Shown here piece by piece: positions 45,553-55,266 of a stretch of 64,000 nucleotides of DNA. A program made the translations under genes and the position numbers. The notes under the pieces are model-generated. The model saw nothing but the letters and a program-made list of their open reading frames with translations. It did no database searches and was not told the origin of the DNA. Position 1 is the first letter of the stretch; the number at the start of each line of letters is the position of its first letter. The stretch lies in the NCBI GenBank assembly GCA_031361295.1, contig JANMCN010000229.1, positions 1 to 64,000 on the forward strand. The letters run 5' to 3'. Source of the stretch: JALZOC01 sp031361295 (lineage in GTDB: Bacteria; Acidobacteriota; Vicinamibacteria; Vicinamibacterales; 2-12-FULL-66-21).

Positions 45553-46685
45553 TATCTCGCCGGCGCGCGCGCCGGCAGGCCGGCGCCCGGGCGAGCCATG
45601 CCGGCCCCGGGCACGACGCCGGCGCCGCGGCTGATCATCTGTTCGAGCTCGTCCTTCAGCGACGAGGCGCCCATCGCCGTGTCGAGCGTGATCAAACGCT
45701 TCTGATACAGCGTCGCGAGCGACTGGTTCATCGTCTGCATCCCGAACTTGTCCTGTCCGGTCTGCATCGTCGAATAGAGCTGGTGGACCTTGTCGTCGCG
45801 AATCAGGTTGCGGATGGCCGGGGTCGGGATCAGGACTTCGAGCGAGATGACCCGGCCCTGCCCGTCGGCGCGCGGCATGAGCGCCTGGCAGACGATCCCT
45901 TCGAGCACGAGCGAGAGCTGCGTGCGGATCTGCCCCTGCTGGTGGGCAGGAAAGACGTCGATGATGCGGTTGATCGTCTGCGCCGCGGAATTGGTGTGCA
46001 GCGTGGCGAACGTGAGATGCCCCGTCTCCGCGACGCGCAGCGCCGACTCGATGGTCTCGAGATCGCGGAGCTCGCCGATGAGCACGATGTCGGGGTCTTC
46101 GCGAAGGGCGGCGCGCAGCGCGACCGCGAACCCGTGGGTGTCGCTGTGCACCTCGCGCTGGTTCACCAGGCAGCCCTTGTGCTGATGGATGTACTCGATC
46201 GGATCCTCGATCGTGAGAATGTGCTCGCGCCGTTCAGTGTTGATCTTGTCGATCATGGCCGCGAGCGTCGTGGATTTGCCGCTGCCGGTCGGCCCGGTGA
46301 CGAGGACCAGGCCGCGCGGACGATCGGCGAGGGTCGCGAGCACCGGGGGGAGCCCCAGCTCGGCGAAGCTCTTGATCGTCTCCGGGATGACCCGGTAGAC
46401 CGCCGCCACCGCGCCGCGCTGGTTGAACACGTTGCAGCGGAACCGCGCGAGGCCCCGGATGCCGAACGAAAAGTCCAGCTCCAGCGATTCCTCGAACCGC
46501 TTCTTCTGCGCGTCCGTCAGCACGCTGTAGGCGAGCCCCTTGGTCTCGGCCGGTCCCAGGCTCGGCAGATCGAGCGTCTGGAGCTTGCCGTGGACGCGAA
46601 TCTGCGGCGGAGTGCTCGTGGTCAGGTGCAGGTCGGACCCGCTCTGCTCAACGAGAGTCTTCAGTAGTTCGGGCAGTGTGGCCAT
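45552..46685 (-). CDS. pilT: Type IV pilus retraction ATPase
   Basis: The 377-residue hexameric ATPase depolymerises pili. It shows Walker A GPTGSGKST, the Asp box ILTIEDPIEYIHQHK, Walker B IVLIGELRD, the His box GHLTFATLHTNSAAQTINR and the PilT-specific AIRNLIRD motif. The C-terminus is a short Gly/Pro/Ala tail. The ATG at 46685 is chosen; the in-frame TTG at 46694 would add three residues. It follows pilB in the operon across a long period-7 array. Confidence 0.97.
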   Translation of the reverse strand: MATLPELLKTLVEQSGSDLHLTTSTPPQIRVHGKLQTLDLPSLGPAETKGLAYSVLTDAQKKRFEESLELDFSFGIRGLARFRCNVFNQRGAVAAVYRVIPETIKSFAELGLPPVLATLADRPRGLVLVTGPTGSGKSTTLAAMIDKINTERREHILTIEDPIEYIHQHKGCLVNQREVHSDTHGFAVALRAALREDPDIVLIGELRDLETIESALRVAETGHLTFATLHTNSAAQTINRIIDVFPAHQQGQIRTQLSLVLEGIVCQALMPRADGQGRVISLEVLIPTPAIRNLIRDDKVHQLYSTMQTGQDKFGMQTMNQSLATLYQKRLITLDTAMGASSLKDELEQMISRGAGVVPGAGMARPGAGLPARAPAR

Positions 46686-46695
46686 ATTTTTCAAT

Positions 46696-46880
46696 CCCAG
46701 CTTCGAGCTTCCGGCTTCCAGCTTCCAGCTTCCCGGCTTCCAGCTTCCGGCATCCGGCTTCCAGCATCCGGTTTCCAGCTTGCGGCTCGTCTGGAACTCG
46801 GCCTCAAGCCATCCCGCTCCGCTGGGAGCTGGGAGCTGGAAGCTGGAAGCTGGCAGCCGGCAGCTGGAGACTGGAAGCTC
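46696..46880. repeat. Long period-7 hairpin array, pilB/pilT gap
   Basis: This 185-base array has a left arm of AGCTTCC/GGCTTCC-type 7-mers and a right arm of GGGAGCT/GGAAGCT 7-mers, so the two halves can pair. It fills the whole gap between pilB and pilT. Confidence 0.75.
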
Positions 46881-46884
46881 GTGC

Positions 46885-48669
46885 CTACTTCACCGTCTCC
46901 CGCGCCACTTCCTCGATGGTCGTGACGCCTTCCATCACCTTGTGGAGTCCGCTGCGGCGCAGCGTGATCATCCCTTCCTCGACCGCCTTGCGCCGGAGTT
47001 CCAGGCCCGACGCGCCGACGAGAATCAGCTCGCGAAGCTGCTCGCCGATTTCCATCACTTCGTAGAGGCCGACCCGGCCCTTGTACCCGGTGTTGTTGCA
47101 TTTCTCGCAGCCGCTGCCCTTCTTGGGCACGACGGTCTCGGCTTCGTCCTTCGTGAAGCCCGCCTCGACGAGGGCCGGCGGCGCATGCCGTTCTTCGACC
47201 TTGCACTGCGTGCAGATCCGGCGCACCAGGCGCTGCGCGCAAATCAGATTGACGGAGCTCGCCACGAGGAACGGCTCGATCCCCATGTTCATCAGCCGGT
47301 TGATCGTGCTCGGCGCATCGTTCGTGTGGAGCGTGGAGAGCACGAGATGGCCCGTCAGCGCGGCCTTGACGGCGATTTCGGCGGTTTCGAAATCGCGGAT
47401 TTCGCCGACGAGAATGATGTTGGGATCCTGCCGGAGGAACGACCGCAGCGCGGCCGCGAAGTTCAGCCCGATGTTCTCCCGCACCTGGACCTGGTTCACC
47501 CCGACGAGGTTGAACTCGACCGGGTCCTCGGCGGTCATGATGTTCGTTTCGGTGGTGTTGATCTTCGCGATGGACGAATAGAGGGTGTTGGTCTTGCCGC
47601 TTCCCGTCGGCCCCGTCACGAGCACGAGCCCCCAGGGCTTCGCGATGGCGGCCTCGAGCTTCTTGAGCGAGTTCGGCTCGAATCCCAGCTTCGTCATGTC
47701 GAGCATCAGCTTGTCCTTGTCGAGCAGACGCATGACGATCTTCTCGCCGAAGAGCGTCGGGAGACAGGACACGCGGAAGTCGATTTCCTTGGTCTGGCCG
47801 TTGTCGGCAAAGCGGATTTTGATGCGCCCGTCCTGCGGCAGCCGCTTTTCGGCGATGTCGAGCTTCGCCATGATCTTCACGCGGGACGTAATCGCGTCCC
47901 GGAACTTCATCGGCGGCGCCATGACGTTGTAGAGAATGCCGTCGATGCGGAACCGGACCCGGAACTCCTTCTCGTAAGGCTCGACGTGAATGTCGCTCGC
48001 GCCCTTCTGAATCGCCGACATCAGCATCAGGTTGACGAGCCTGATGACGGGAGCCTCGCCCCCCTGCCGCTCGAGGGAAGCCACGTCGATCTGCTCCAAC
48101 TCCTGGAGCACTTCGACGTCTTCATCGACGATGGCGGCTGATTCCTCGAGGGCCTTGGTGACCATGTCGAGCGAGGCCGCGCTCGACAGCGAGTCGCCGG
48201 ATGCCGCCACGGCGGTCCCTTCTCGCGGACCGCGCGCCGCCGGGGCTGCGCTGTAGTACTTCTGGATGGCGTCGGTGACGGCCGTCTCCGACGCCACCAC
48301 CGGTTCCACGTTGTAGCCCGTCATGAACTTGATGTCGTCCATGGCGAACACGTTGGTCGGGTCCGTCATCGCGATCGTCAGCGTCGCCCCGGCGCGGCTG
48401 AGCGGAACGATCTGGTACTTGTGCGCGGTCTCGGACGGGATCAGCTTGATGATGCTGGCGTCAATCTCGAACTGCGTCAGGTTGATCGAGGGGACCCCGT
48501 ACTGCTTGCTGAGGAGGGCGGTGATCTCCTCGTCCTTGACGAGCCCGAGCTTGACCAGATTGAAGCCGAGCTTCCCCCCGTTGGTCTTCTGATAGCTCAG
48601 GGCTTCCTGCAGTTGAGCAGGCGTGATGCGCTTTTCTTTGAGCAGCAGCTCGCCTATGCGGACGGGCAT
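46885..48669 (-). CDS. pilB: Type IV pilus assembly ATPase
   Basis: From the ATG at 48669 the product is 594 residues and begins MPVRIGELLLKEKRITPAQL. It carries the T2SSE N-domain, a Walker A GPTGSGKT, the Asp box MTAEDPVEFNLVGVNQ, Walker B IILVGEIRD, the His box and a tetracysteine zinc site (CTQC then CEKCNN). It powers pilus extension. The open frame upstream of 48669 is in the promoter region. First gene of pilB-pilT-pilC-pilS-pilR. Confidence 0.97.
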   Translation of the reverse strand: MPVRIGELLLKEKRITPAQLQEALSYQKTNGGKLGFNLVKLGLVKDEEITALLSKQYGVPSINLTQFEIDASIIKLIPSETAHKYQIVPLSRAGATLTIAMTDPTNVFAMDDIKFMTGYNVEPVVASETAVTDAIQKYYSAAPAARGPREGTAVAASGDSLSSAASLDMVTKALEESAAIVDEDVEVLQELEQIDVASLERQGGEAPVIRLVNLMLMSAIQKGASDIHVEPYEKEFRVRFRIDGILYNVMAPPMKFRDAITSRVKIMAKLDIAEKRLPQDGRIKIRFADNGQTKEIDFRVSCLPTLFGEKIVMRLLDKDKLMLDMTKLGFEPNSLKKLEAAIAKPWGLVLVTGPTGSGKTNTLYSSIAKINTTETNIMTAEDPVEFNLVGVNQVQVRENIGLNFAAALRSFLRQDPNIILVGEIRDFETAEIAVKAALTGHLVLSTLHTNDAPSTINRLMNMGIEPFLVASSVNLICAQRLVRRICTQCKVEERHAPPALVEAGFTKDEAETVVPKKGSGCEKCNNTGYKGRVGLYEVMEIGEQLRELILVGASGLELRRKAVEEGMITLRRSGLHKVMEGVTTIEEVARETVK

Positions 48670-48750
48670 CGTTTGAGGCTCTTGGTCGAAGGGCCGCCGG
48701 GAACGCGGCTGAAGCTGAGGTCGAGCTGGGGGAACAGTATTCGAGCACGC

Positions 48751-48769
48751 CTTGACACTTTTTGTCAAG
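48751..48769. promoter_or_regulatory. Palindrome with a -35-like TTGACA upstream of pilB
   Basis: A perfect 7-bp inverted repeat, CTTGACA and TGTCAAG with a five-base spacer, lies 82-100 bases before the pilB ATG. On the minus strand TTGACA is a perfect sigma-70 -35 element followed after 18 bases by a weak TCGAAT. The palindrome could be an operator over the promoter. Confidence 0.4.
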
Positions 48770-48801
48770 CCAGCCGATTGCGAAAAGGTGAGACGACACT
48801 A

Positions 48802-48821
48802 AAGAACAGTGAAGAACAGTG
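48802..48821. repeat. Tandem 10-bp direct repeat upstream of pilB
   Basis: AAGAACAGTG occurs twice head to tail, further upstream of the pilB promoter region, in the 208-base gap between pilB and the barrel protein. Its role is not evident. Confidence 0.4.
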
Positions 48822-48877
48822 AACTAAGCCCGATGCGGGGGTCTGGGTTGGGTTCTTGAGAAGCGAGCCGGCTCCGG

Positions 48878-49858
48878 CTAATAGGCGAACCGGGCGGCCA
48901 CTCCCCAGCCCCGCTGGGCAGGGTCGGAGCCGCGGGTCACCTGGATGTCGAGGAACAGCGAATTGGTCGCCGCGAAGCTGCCGCCTGCGCTCAGGGCACG
49001 GGCCCGTGCTCCGGTAGTATTGAGGTTGAACCCGCCGCGAACCGTCGCCCGGCGGTAGACCCGGCCCTCCGTGCCCGCCGCAACCCGCCTCGAGGGGCCG
49101 TTCAGCCCCTCTGTCTGCAGAAGGTCAGAGTCCGCCGCCACGATCCAGCCTGCCAGCGGAGTCACCGCGACGCCCGCCCGCGCCTGGCGCTGGAGCCGAA
49201 GGGCTGCCCCGCCGGCGGTGCCGAACGACGGTTCACCGGCGTTTCTGAGGGTCAGCCCGGCTTTGAGCTTCCCCACGGTCCCCATGACACCGAGATCGGC
49301 GTCAAAATGCGTGGTTTCCTGCGTCGCGACGTCTCCAGGGGGTGTCAACAGGGCCATCCGCTCGCTGACGGGCCCCAGCACCGAAGACGCGTAGCCCCGC
49401 ACCATCTTCAGCGTGGCCCCCACGGTAAGGCCGGGCACGATCGACTGGACGACCGTGGCACCGAGGTGGTGGGTGACGAGCGTGTCGGCTTCCAACAGAG
49501 AGTTCGCCGTGTCCAACCGCCTGGCCGGTGCCACCTGCCTGGAGCTCAGGCGGTAATAGGACAGGCCGAGAGCCGGTATTCCGAGCGCCACGAGGAATCC
49601 CGACCGGTCGCCCGCCGGTCCAGCTCCAGGCGGTTTCAACTCAGCATTACCGCGATCCAGGACGAAACTGAAGAGAGATCCTGACGCGAAGCCTGCCGGA
49701 TTCCAGTACGCCGCCGACGCATCATCCGCGACGGCGACGAAGGCGCCTCCCATTCCCGCGGATCGGGTGCCGACGGTGTCGAACGACTGGGCGGCCGCAG
49801 GCGCGGTCGCCGCAGCCACGACCAACACGGTGACGAGACCCCGCTGACGCACCATCAT
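48878..49858 (-). CDS. PorV-like outer-membrane beta-barrel protein
   Basis: The 326-residue product has a signal peptide (GLVTVLVVAAATAPAAAQ), then the PorV/UPF0164-type start TVGTRSAGMGGAFVAVADDASAAYWNPAGF. Alternating strands follow, ending in the aromatic VAARFAY typical of outer-membrane barrels. Proteins of this group are often FadL-like or PorV-like. The open frame upstream to 50536 is antisense to the YIP1 gene and rejected. Confidence 0.8.
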   Translation of the reverse strand: MMVRQRGLVTVLVVAAATAPAAAQSFDTVGTRSAGMGGAFVAVADDASAAYWNPAGFASGSLFSFVLDRGNAELKPPGAGPAGDRSGFLVALGIPALGLSYYRLSSRQVAPARRLDTANSLLEADTLVTHHLGATVVQSIVPGLTVGATLKMVRGYASSVLGPVSERMALLTPPGDVATQETTHFDADLGVMGTVGKLKAGLTLRNAGEPSFGTAGGAALRLQRQARAGVAVTPLAGWIVAADSDLLQTEGLNGPSRRVAAGTEGRVYRRATVRGGFNLNTTGARARALSAGGSFAATNSLFLDIQVTRGSDPAQRGWGVAARFAY

Positions 49859-50008
49859 CCCAGAGAGCTTAACGTACGAGTCGCGCCGGCCCGAACGCCG
49901 TGGCCGCAACGACTTAAGAGGAAACATCCGCACCCCGGCTGTCGTATTGCTTGGTGCTAGAATCGTTCGTCCCACGGTCCGCAACCAGAAGGGCGCACCC
50001 CACAATTT

Positions 50009-50737
50009 ATGGCCACTCCTGCCGCCCAGACCGGAGCCATCCAGGCTCCCCTCAGTCTCCCCGCGCGTGTCATCGGCATCATCACCGCGCCGCGTGCCAC
50101 CTACGAATCGGTCGTGGCCCACCCGAAATGGCTGGGCATGCTGGCGCTGGTCGCGATGGTCATGGCGGTCGTGGTCGGCGGCTTCCTGCTGACGAAGGTC
50201 GGGCAGGAAGCCTGGCTCGACGCCGCGCTGAACAGTCCGATGTCGGGGCAGGTGTCGGACCAGCAGATTCAGGGGATGGAGAAGATGGCGGGGTATGTCG
50301 GCTACATCACGGCCGTCTTCTTCCTCGTCGGCACCCCCATCCTCCTGGCGGCTTGCTCGGGCGTGCTGTTCGCGGTGTTCAACGCGGCGCTGGGCGGCGA
50401 CGCGACCTTCAAGCAGGTGTTCACCGTGATGGTGCACGTCGGCCCGATCGGGCTGCTCGGGCAGCTCTTCACGGTCCCGCTCAATTACGCACGCGGAACC
50501 ATGTCGAGCGCGACGAACCTGGGCGTCCTCACGCAATCCGTGCTCGCGGACGGATCGTTTGCCGCTCGCCTGCTCGGCATGATCGACATCTTCGTCATCT
50601 GGCAGGTGATCGTCCTGTCCATCGGGCTGGCGGTGCTGTACCGCCGCCGCACGCAGCCGATCGCGATGTCGCTGTTCGTGCTGTATGCCGTCATCGCCGT
50701 GATCGTCGCCTTCGTCCGGCGCGGAGCTGCAGCATGA
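50009..50737 (+). CDS. YIP1-family membrane protein
   Basis: The 242-residue protein has about five membrane segments and a Yip1-like start (LPARVIGIITAPRATYESVVAHPKWLGML). It begins 150 bases from the divergent barrel gene. Its stop overlaps the adaptor start (ATGA), so it belongs to the transporter operon. Function unknown; perhaps an assembly partner. Confidence 0.8.
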   Translation: MATPAAQTGAIQAPLSLPARVIGIITAPRATYESVVAHPKWLGMLALVAMVMAVVVGGFLLTKVGQEAWLDAALNSPMSGQVSDQQIQGMEKMAGYVGYITAVFFLVGTPILLAACSGVLFAVFNAALGGDATFKQVFTVMVHVGPIGLLGQLFTVPLNYARGTMSSATNLGVLTQSVLADGSFAARLLGMIDIFVIWQVIVLSIGLAVLYRRRTQPIAMSLFVLYAVIAVIVAFVRRGAAA

Positions 50738-52070
50738 GCCGGAACAGGAAGATCCTCGTCGGTCTCGCGATCGTGCTCGCGCTCGGCGCGATTGCGTTCG
50801 CCAATGTCCGGTTCAAGCGCAACGATGGCATCGAGGTCACGACCGAACCGGTCAAGAAGCGCCACCTCGAAGCGATCGTGTCCGCGTCCGGAAAAATCCA
50901 GGCCAAGCGCGACGTCAACATCAGCGCCGACACGATGGGGCGCGTCACGGAGCTGGCCGTCGACGAGGGATACCGCGTCAGGAAGGGGCAGTTCCTGCTG
51001 CAGATCGACCCGCGCAACCTGAAGACCGCGGTGCAGCGGACGGAGGCGTCCCTCGCCGCGGCCCGGTCGAACGCCGAGCAGGTGCGACTGGCGCTCGACA
51101 GCGCCAAGGTCGCCCTGAAACAGGCGCAGGACAACTACAAGCGCCAGCAGGATCTCTGGAAGGGCGGGCTCACCACCCGCGAGACCCTCGAGCGCGCCGA
51201 GAACGAACTCAGAGCCCGCCAGGCGGATCTCGCCTCACAGGAGCAGAACGTCCGTACGATGCAGCTCCGCATGGAGTCCGAGAGCGCCACCGCCGCGAGC
51301 GCGAAGTACGACCTGAGCAAGGTCCGCATCGAATCACCGATCGACGGCATCGTGACCCGCCGGAACATCGAGGCGGGTGAAACGGTCGTCATCGGGACCA
51401 TGAACAACGCCGGAACGGTGCTGCTCACGATTGCCGACATGTCCGTCATCCAGGCGGAAGTCGAGGTGGACGAGACCGACATCCCGTCGCTGCGCATCGG
51501 GCAGCCGGCGAAGGTCAAGATCGACGCCATGCCGGGGCAGACGTTCACGGGCAAAGTGACGGAGATCGGCAACAGCCCCATCCAGGCAGCCACCGGCGCG
51601 TCGACCACTCAGGCGACTAACTTCAAGGTCGTGGTGACACTGGACAAGGAAATCCCCGAAGTGCGGCCCGGCTTCACGTGCACGGCAGAAATCACGACGG
51701 CCGTCCGGGACGGCGCCGTCACGGTGCCCATCCAGGCGACGACCGTGCGTGAGATGATCCTCGACGAGAAGGGCGGCATCGTCCGTCCCCCGGACGCGGC
51801 GAAGGGCAAGCGTCGTTCGACGCCGGCTGCCGGCGCGGCTTCGACCGAGCTCGCGCCGGGGCAGACGCGCAAGGAGCTCGAAGGCGTGTTTGCGGTCCAG
51901 GACAGCAAGGCGGTGTTCATGCCGATCAAGACGGGCATCGCGGGGGAAAAGTACTTCGAGGTGCTGTCGGGGCTCAAAGAAGGCGATGCGGTCATCACGG
52001 GACCGTTCGCGTCGGTGCGCTCACTCGCGGAGGGAGCCGCGGTGAAGCCCGCAACGACGCCAGTCAAGCC

Positions 52071-52074
<4 letters not shown>
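50734..52074 (+). CDS. MacA/HlyD-like membrane fusion protein
   Basis: The 446-residue adaptor has an N-terminal membrane anchor (ILVGLAIVLALGAIAFANV) and lipoyl half-motifs (IVSASGKIQAKRDVNI and IESPIDGIVTRRNIEAGETV). A long coiled-coil hairpin spans about residues 95-195, and beta-barrel and membrane-proximal domains follow. It bridges an inner-membrane ABC permease to an outer-membrane channel. It is coupled at both ends, ATGA with YIP1 and GTGA with the first permease. Confidence 0.92.
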
Positions 52075-53297
<1,223 letters not shown>

Positions 53298-53298
53298 G

Positions 53299-53385
53299 CT
53301 CGGGACTCGGGGACTGGAGACTGGGGACTTTGCACCAGACCCGTTAACTGCAGGCTGATAGCTTGACTGACTGAAAGCTGAGATC
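53299..53385. repeat. Period-7 array between the two permease genes
   Basis: GGGACTC, GGGGACT, GGAGACT and GGGGACT run in phase after the first permease stop, then decay into CAGGCTG/TAGCTTG-type 7-mers up to the next start. It is a variant of the family found in the pil and ribosomal gaps. Confidence 0.6.
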
Positions 53386-53390
53386 CAACT

Positions 53391-54698
53391 ATGGCCGCCC
53401 TGCGCTCCGGGTTACTCGGCGAAATCGTGACGATGTCGCTCGACACGCTGCGCACGAACAAGATGCGCTCGGCGCTGACGGTGCTCGGCGTCGTCATCGG
53501 CATCACGTCCATCGTCGGTATGACGTCGCTCCTGCGCGGGTTCGACAATTCGCTGCGCGACTCGATCAGCCAGCTCGGACCCGATACGATCATGGTGCAG
53601 AAGTGGGGCGCACTCAGCTTCGCGTCGGGAAAGAGCTTCCTCGAGGTCGCGCGCCGGCCCAACCTGTCGAGGGAAGATGCGCTGGCGATCGAGCGCGACT
53701 GCCCATCGGTGGCTCTCATAGATGTCTGGCTGGGAGCGATGGGAAACACTCAGTCCCGCATCTTCTACGGGCACGACAAAACGAAAACCATCGCGATCCT
53801 CGGCGCGACGGAGAACTGGGCTGCGGTCAACTTCGCGAAGCTGGAAATGGGACGGCTCTTCCTGCCGTCCGAGGTCGAGCATCGCCGGCAGGTGGTCGTA
53901 CTCGGGCAGTCCCCATGGCAGTCGCTGTTCCCGAACATCGACCCGATCGGCAAAGTGGTGCGGATCGGCGGCAACGAGTTCACCGTCATCGGAGTCCTGG
54001 GCAAGCGGCCGAGCCCGGGCGGATTTTCGACCGGTGCTGACGACTTCGCCGTCATCCCGTTCAGTGCGCACGAAAAATTCTACGGCAAGGTGCTCAAGGG
54101 TTCGGCGAAGATCTCCGCGAACAGTTTCAATCCGGCGGTGTTCCGCACGGCCATGATCGCGGTGGTCCCGCGCGAAGGCATGCGCGACGACGCGATGCGC
54201 GAGGTGGAGGCGCTGATGCGCATCCGCCACAAGCTCAATCTCGAGCAGCCCAACGATTTCGACCTCGTGACCCAGGATGCGATCCTGAAGGTGTGGGATC
54301 AGATCAGCCAGGCGACGTTCCTGGGGCTCGTTGTCATCTCGTCAATCGCGCTGATGGTCGGCGGCATCGGCGTCATGGCAATCATGATGATCTCCGTCAC
54401 CGAGCGCACGCGCGAGATCGGCGTCCGCAAGGCGCTCGGTGCGCGCCGGCGGGAGATCCTGTGGCAGTTCCTGATCGAAGCGGCCTTCCTGACCTCCGCC
54501 GGAGGAGTCCTCGGAATCATCTTCGGCAGCACAATCGGTCTTGTCGTGCACTGGCTCTCGGGATTCCCCGTGTCGCTGCCCTGGTGGTCGTTCGCCATCG
54601 GCATCGGCTTTTCCGCGACCATCGGGATCTTCTTCGGCCTGTTCCCCGCCATCAAGGCATCGCGGCTGGATCCGATCGAAGCGCTGCGGTACGAGTAG
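53391..54698 (+). CDS. MacB-like ABC transporter permease (second)
   Basis: The 435-residue paralogue of the preceding permease has the same layout. It starts IVTMSLDTLRTNKMRSALTVLGVVIGITSIVGM, with a periplasmic domain and three C-terminal helices carrying VTERTREIGVRKALGARRREILWQFLIEA. The two may form a heterodimer with an ATPase encoded elsewhere. It is separated from its partner by a period-7 array. Confidence 0.9.
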   Translation: MAALRSGLLGEIVTMSLDTLRTNKMRSALTVLGVVIGITSIVGMTSLLRGFDNSLRDSISQLGPDTIMVQKWGALSFASGKSFLEVARRPNLSREDALAIERDCPSVALIDVWLGAMGNTQSRIFYGHDKTKTIAILGATENWAAVNFAKLEMGRLFLPSEVEHRRQVVVLGQSPWQSLFPNIDPIGKVVRIGGNEFTVIGVLGKRPSPGGFSTGADDFAVIPFSAHEKFYGKVLKGSAKISANSFNPAVFRTAMIAVVPREGMRDDAMREVEALMRIRHKLNLEQPNDFDLVTQDAILKVWDQISQATFLGLVVISSIALMVGGIGVMAIMMISVTERTREIGVRKALGARRREILWQFLIEAAFLTSAGGVLGIIFGSTIGLVVHWLSGFPVSLPWWSFAIGIGFSATIGIFFGLFPAIKASRLDPIEALRYE

Positions 54699-54703
54699 CT
54701 TCC

Positions 54704-54731
54704 GGCTACCAGCTTCCAGCTCGGAGCTCCC
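54704..54731. repeat. Left arm of 28-bp inverted repeat
   Basis: Made of AGCTTCC/AGCTCGG-type 7-mers and complementary at 25 of 28 positions to the right arm. It begins five bases after the permease stop. Confidence 0.7.
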
Positions 54732-54803
54732 GCGCTCGGGCGCCAATGGGACATCCACTGAGTACCGTCTTTGCACACGCCCGACCGTTCAAGGACCGAC
54801 GCG

Positions 54804-55172
54804 ATGCAGGACTATCGCAACTTGCATGTGTGGCAGAAGGCCCACGCTCTGGCGGTGGCGACGTACGGAATTTCTGCGTACTTACGGCAGGCTGAGGCTT
54901 GGCCATTACGCGACCAGGTGTTTCGTGCCGCTATTTCGATCCCCTCCAACATCGCCGAAGGTGCCGGTAGAGGCTCAGACCTGGACTTCAGGCGGTTTCT
55001 CCTTCACTCGTTGGGATCCTGCAATGAACTTGAGTATGATTTGCTTCTTGCGCGGGAGTTGGGATTCCTGCCATCTCCCGTCCAGACCAAGCTTGCGGGC
55101 GAACTCGAGGAGGTTCGACGGATGCTCTCCAGCCTCGTCCAGCGTCTGACCCCCCGGAAGCTACGAGTCTGA
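54804..55172 (+). CDS. Four-helix-bundle protein (23S rRNA intervening-sequence/S23 family)
   Basis: The 122-residue protein starts MQDYRNLHVWQKAHALAVA and contains PLRDQVFRAAISIPSNIAEGAGR and the ELEYDLLLARELGFL helix, the defining pattern of the TIGR02436 four-helix-bundle family. Members are encoded inside 23S rRNA intervening sequences; Avd of diversity-generating retroelements is a structural relative. The ATG at 54804 has an AAGGA ribosome site; an in-frame start at 54771 is possible. It lies inside the inverted-repeat unit. Its molecular function is unknown. Confidence 0.9.
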   Translation: MQDYRNLHVWQKAHALAVATYGISAYLRQAEAWPLRDQVFRAAISIPSNIAEGAGRGSDLDFRRFLLHSLGSCNELEYDLLLARELGFLPSPVQTKLAGELEEVRRMLSSLVQRLTPRKLRV

Positions 55173-55225
55173 AGATTACGCAGGACACGCAGTCGCCCGG
55201 AGCTTGCACCAAACGCGGGACTGCT

Positions 55226-55253
55226 GGGAGCTGGGAGCTGGAAGCTGGAAGCC
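55226..55253. repeat. Right arm of 28-bp inverted repeat
   Basis: GGGAGCT/GGAAGCT 7-mers in phase. It ends 13 bases before the EF-G2-like start, so a stem formed by the two arms could affect that gene's ribosome site. Confidence 0.7.
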
Positions 55254-55266
55254 CGGAGGGTAAGCC

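Larger units (their letters stand above)
54704..55253 (+). mobile_element. Candidate IVS-like element: inverted-repeat-flanked four-helix-bundle gene
   Basis: A 28-bp arm at 54704-54731 and its reverse complement at 55226-55253 match at 25 of 28 positions. They enclose a single small gene, giving a unit of about 550 bases. This is the layout of protein-coding intervening sequences in 23S rRNA of Leptospira and Coxiella: a terminal stem plus an S23/IVP gene of 120-130 residues. Here the unit is between the macB-like and EF-G2-like genes, not in an rRNA gene. No target duplication or transposase is seen, so mobility is inference. Confidence 0.5.

Noticed and set aside
46696..46880. CRISPR-like array
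   Set aside because: Units are 7 bases with no spacers of constant length, and there are no cas genes.
49859..50536. N-terminal extension of the barrel gene
   Set aside because: Runs antisense through the YIP1 gene. A signal peptide begins at 49858, which marks the true start.
54804..55172. Accessory (Avd) protein of a diversity-generating retroelement
   Set aside because: The fold is related, but no reverse transcriptase or template/variable repeat pair lies in the window.
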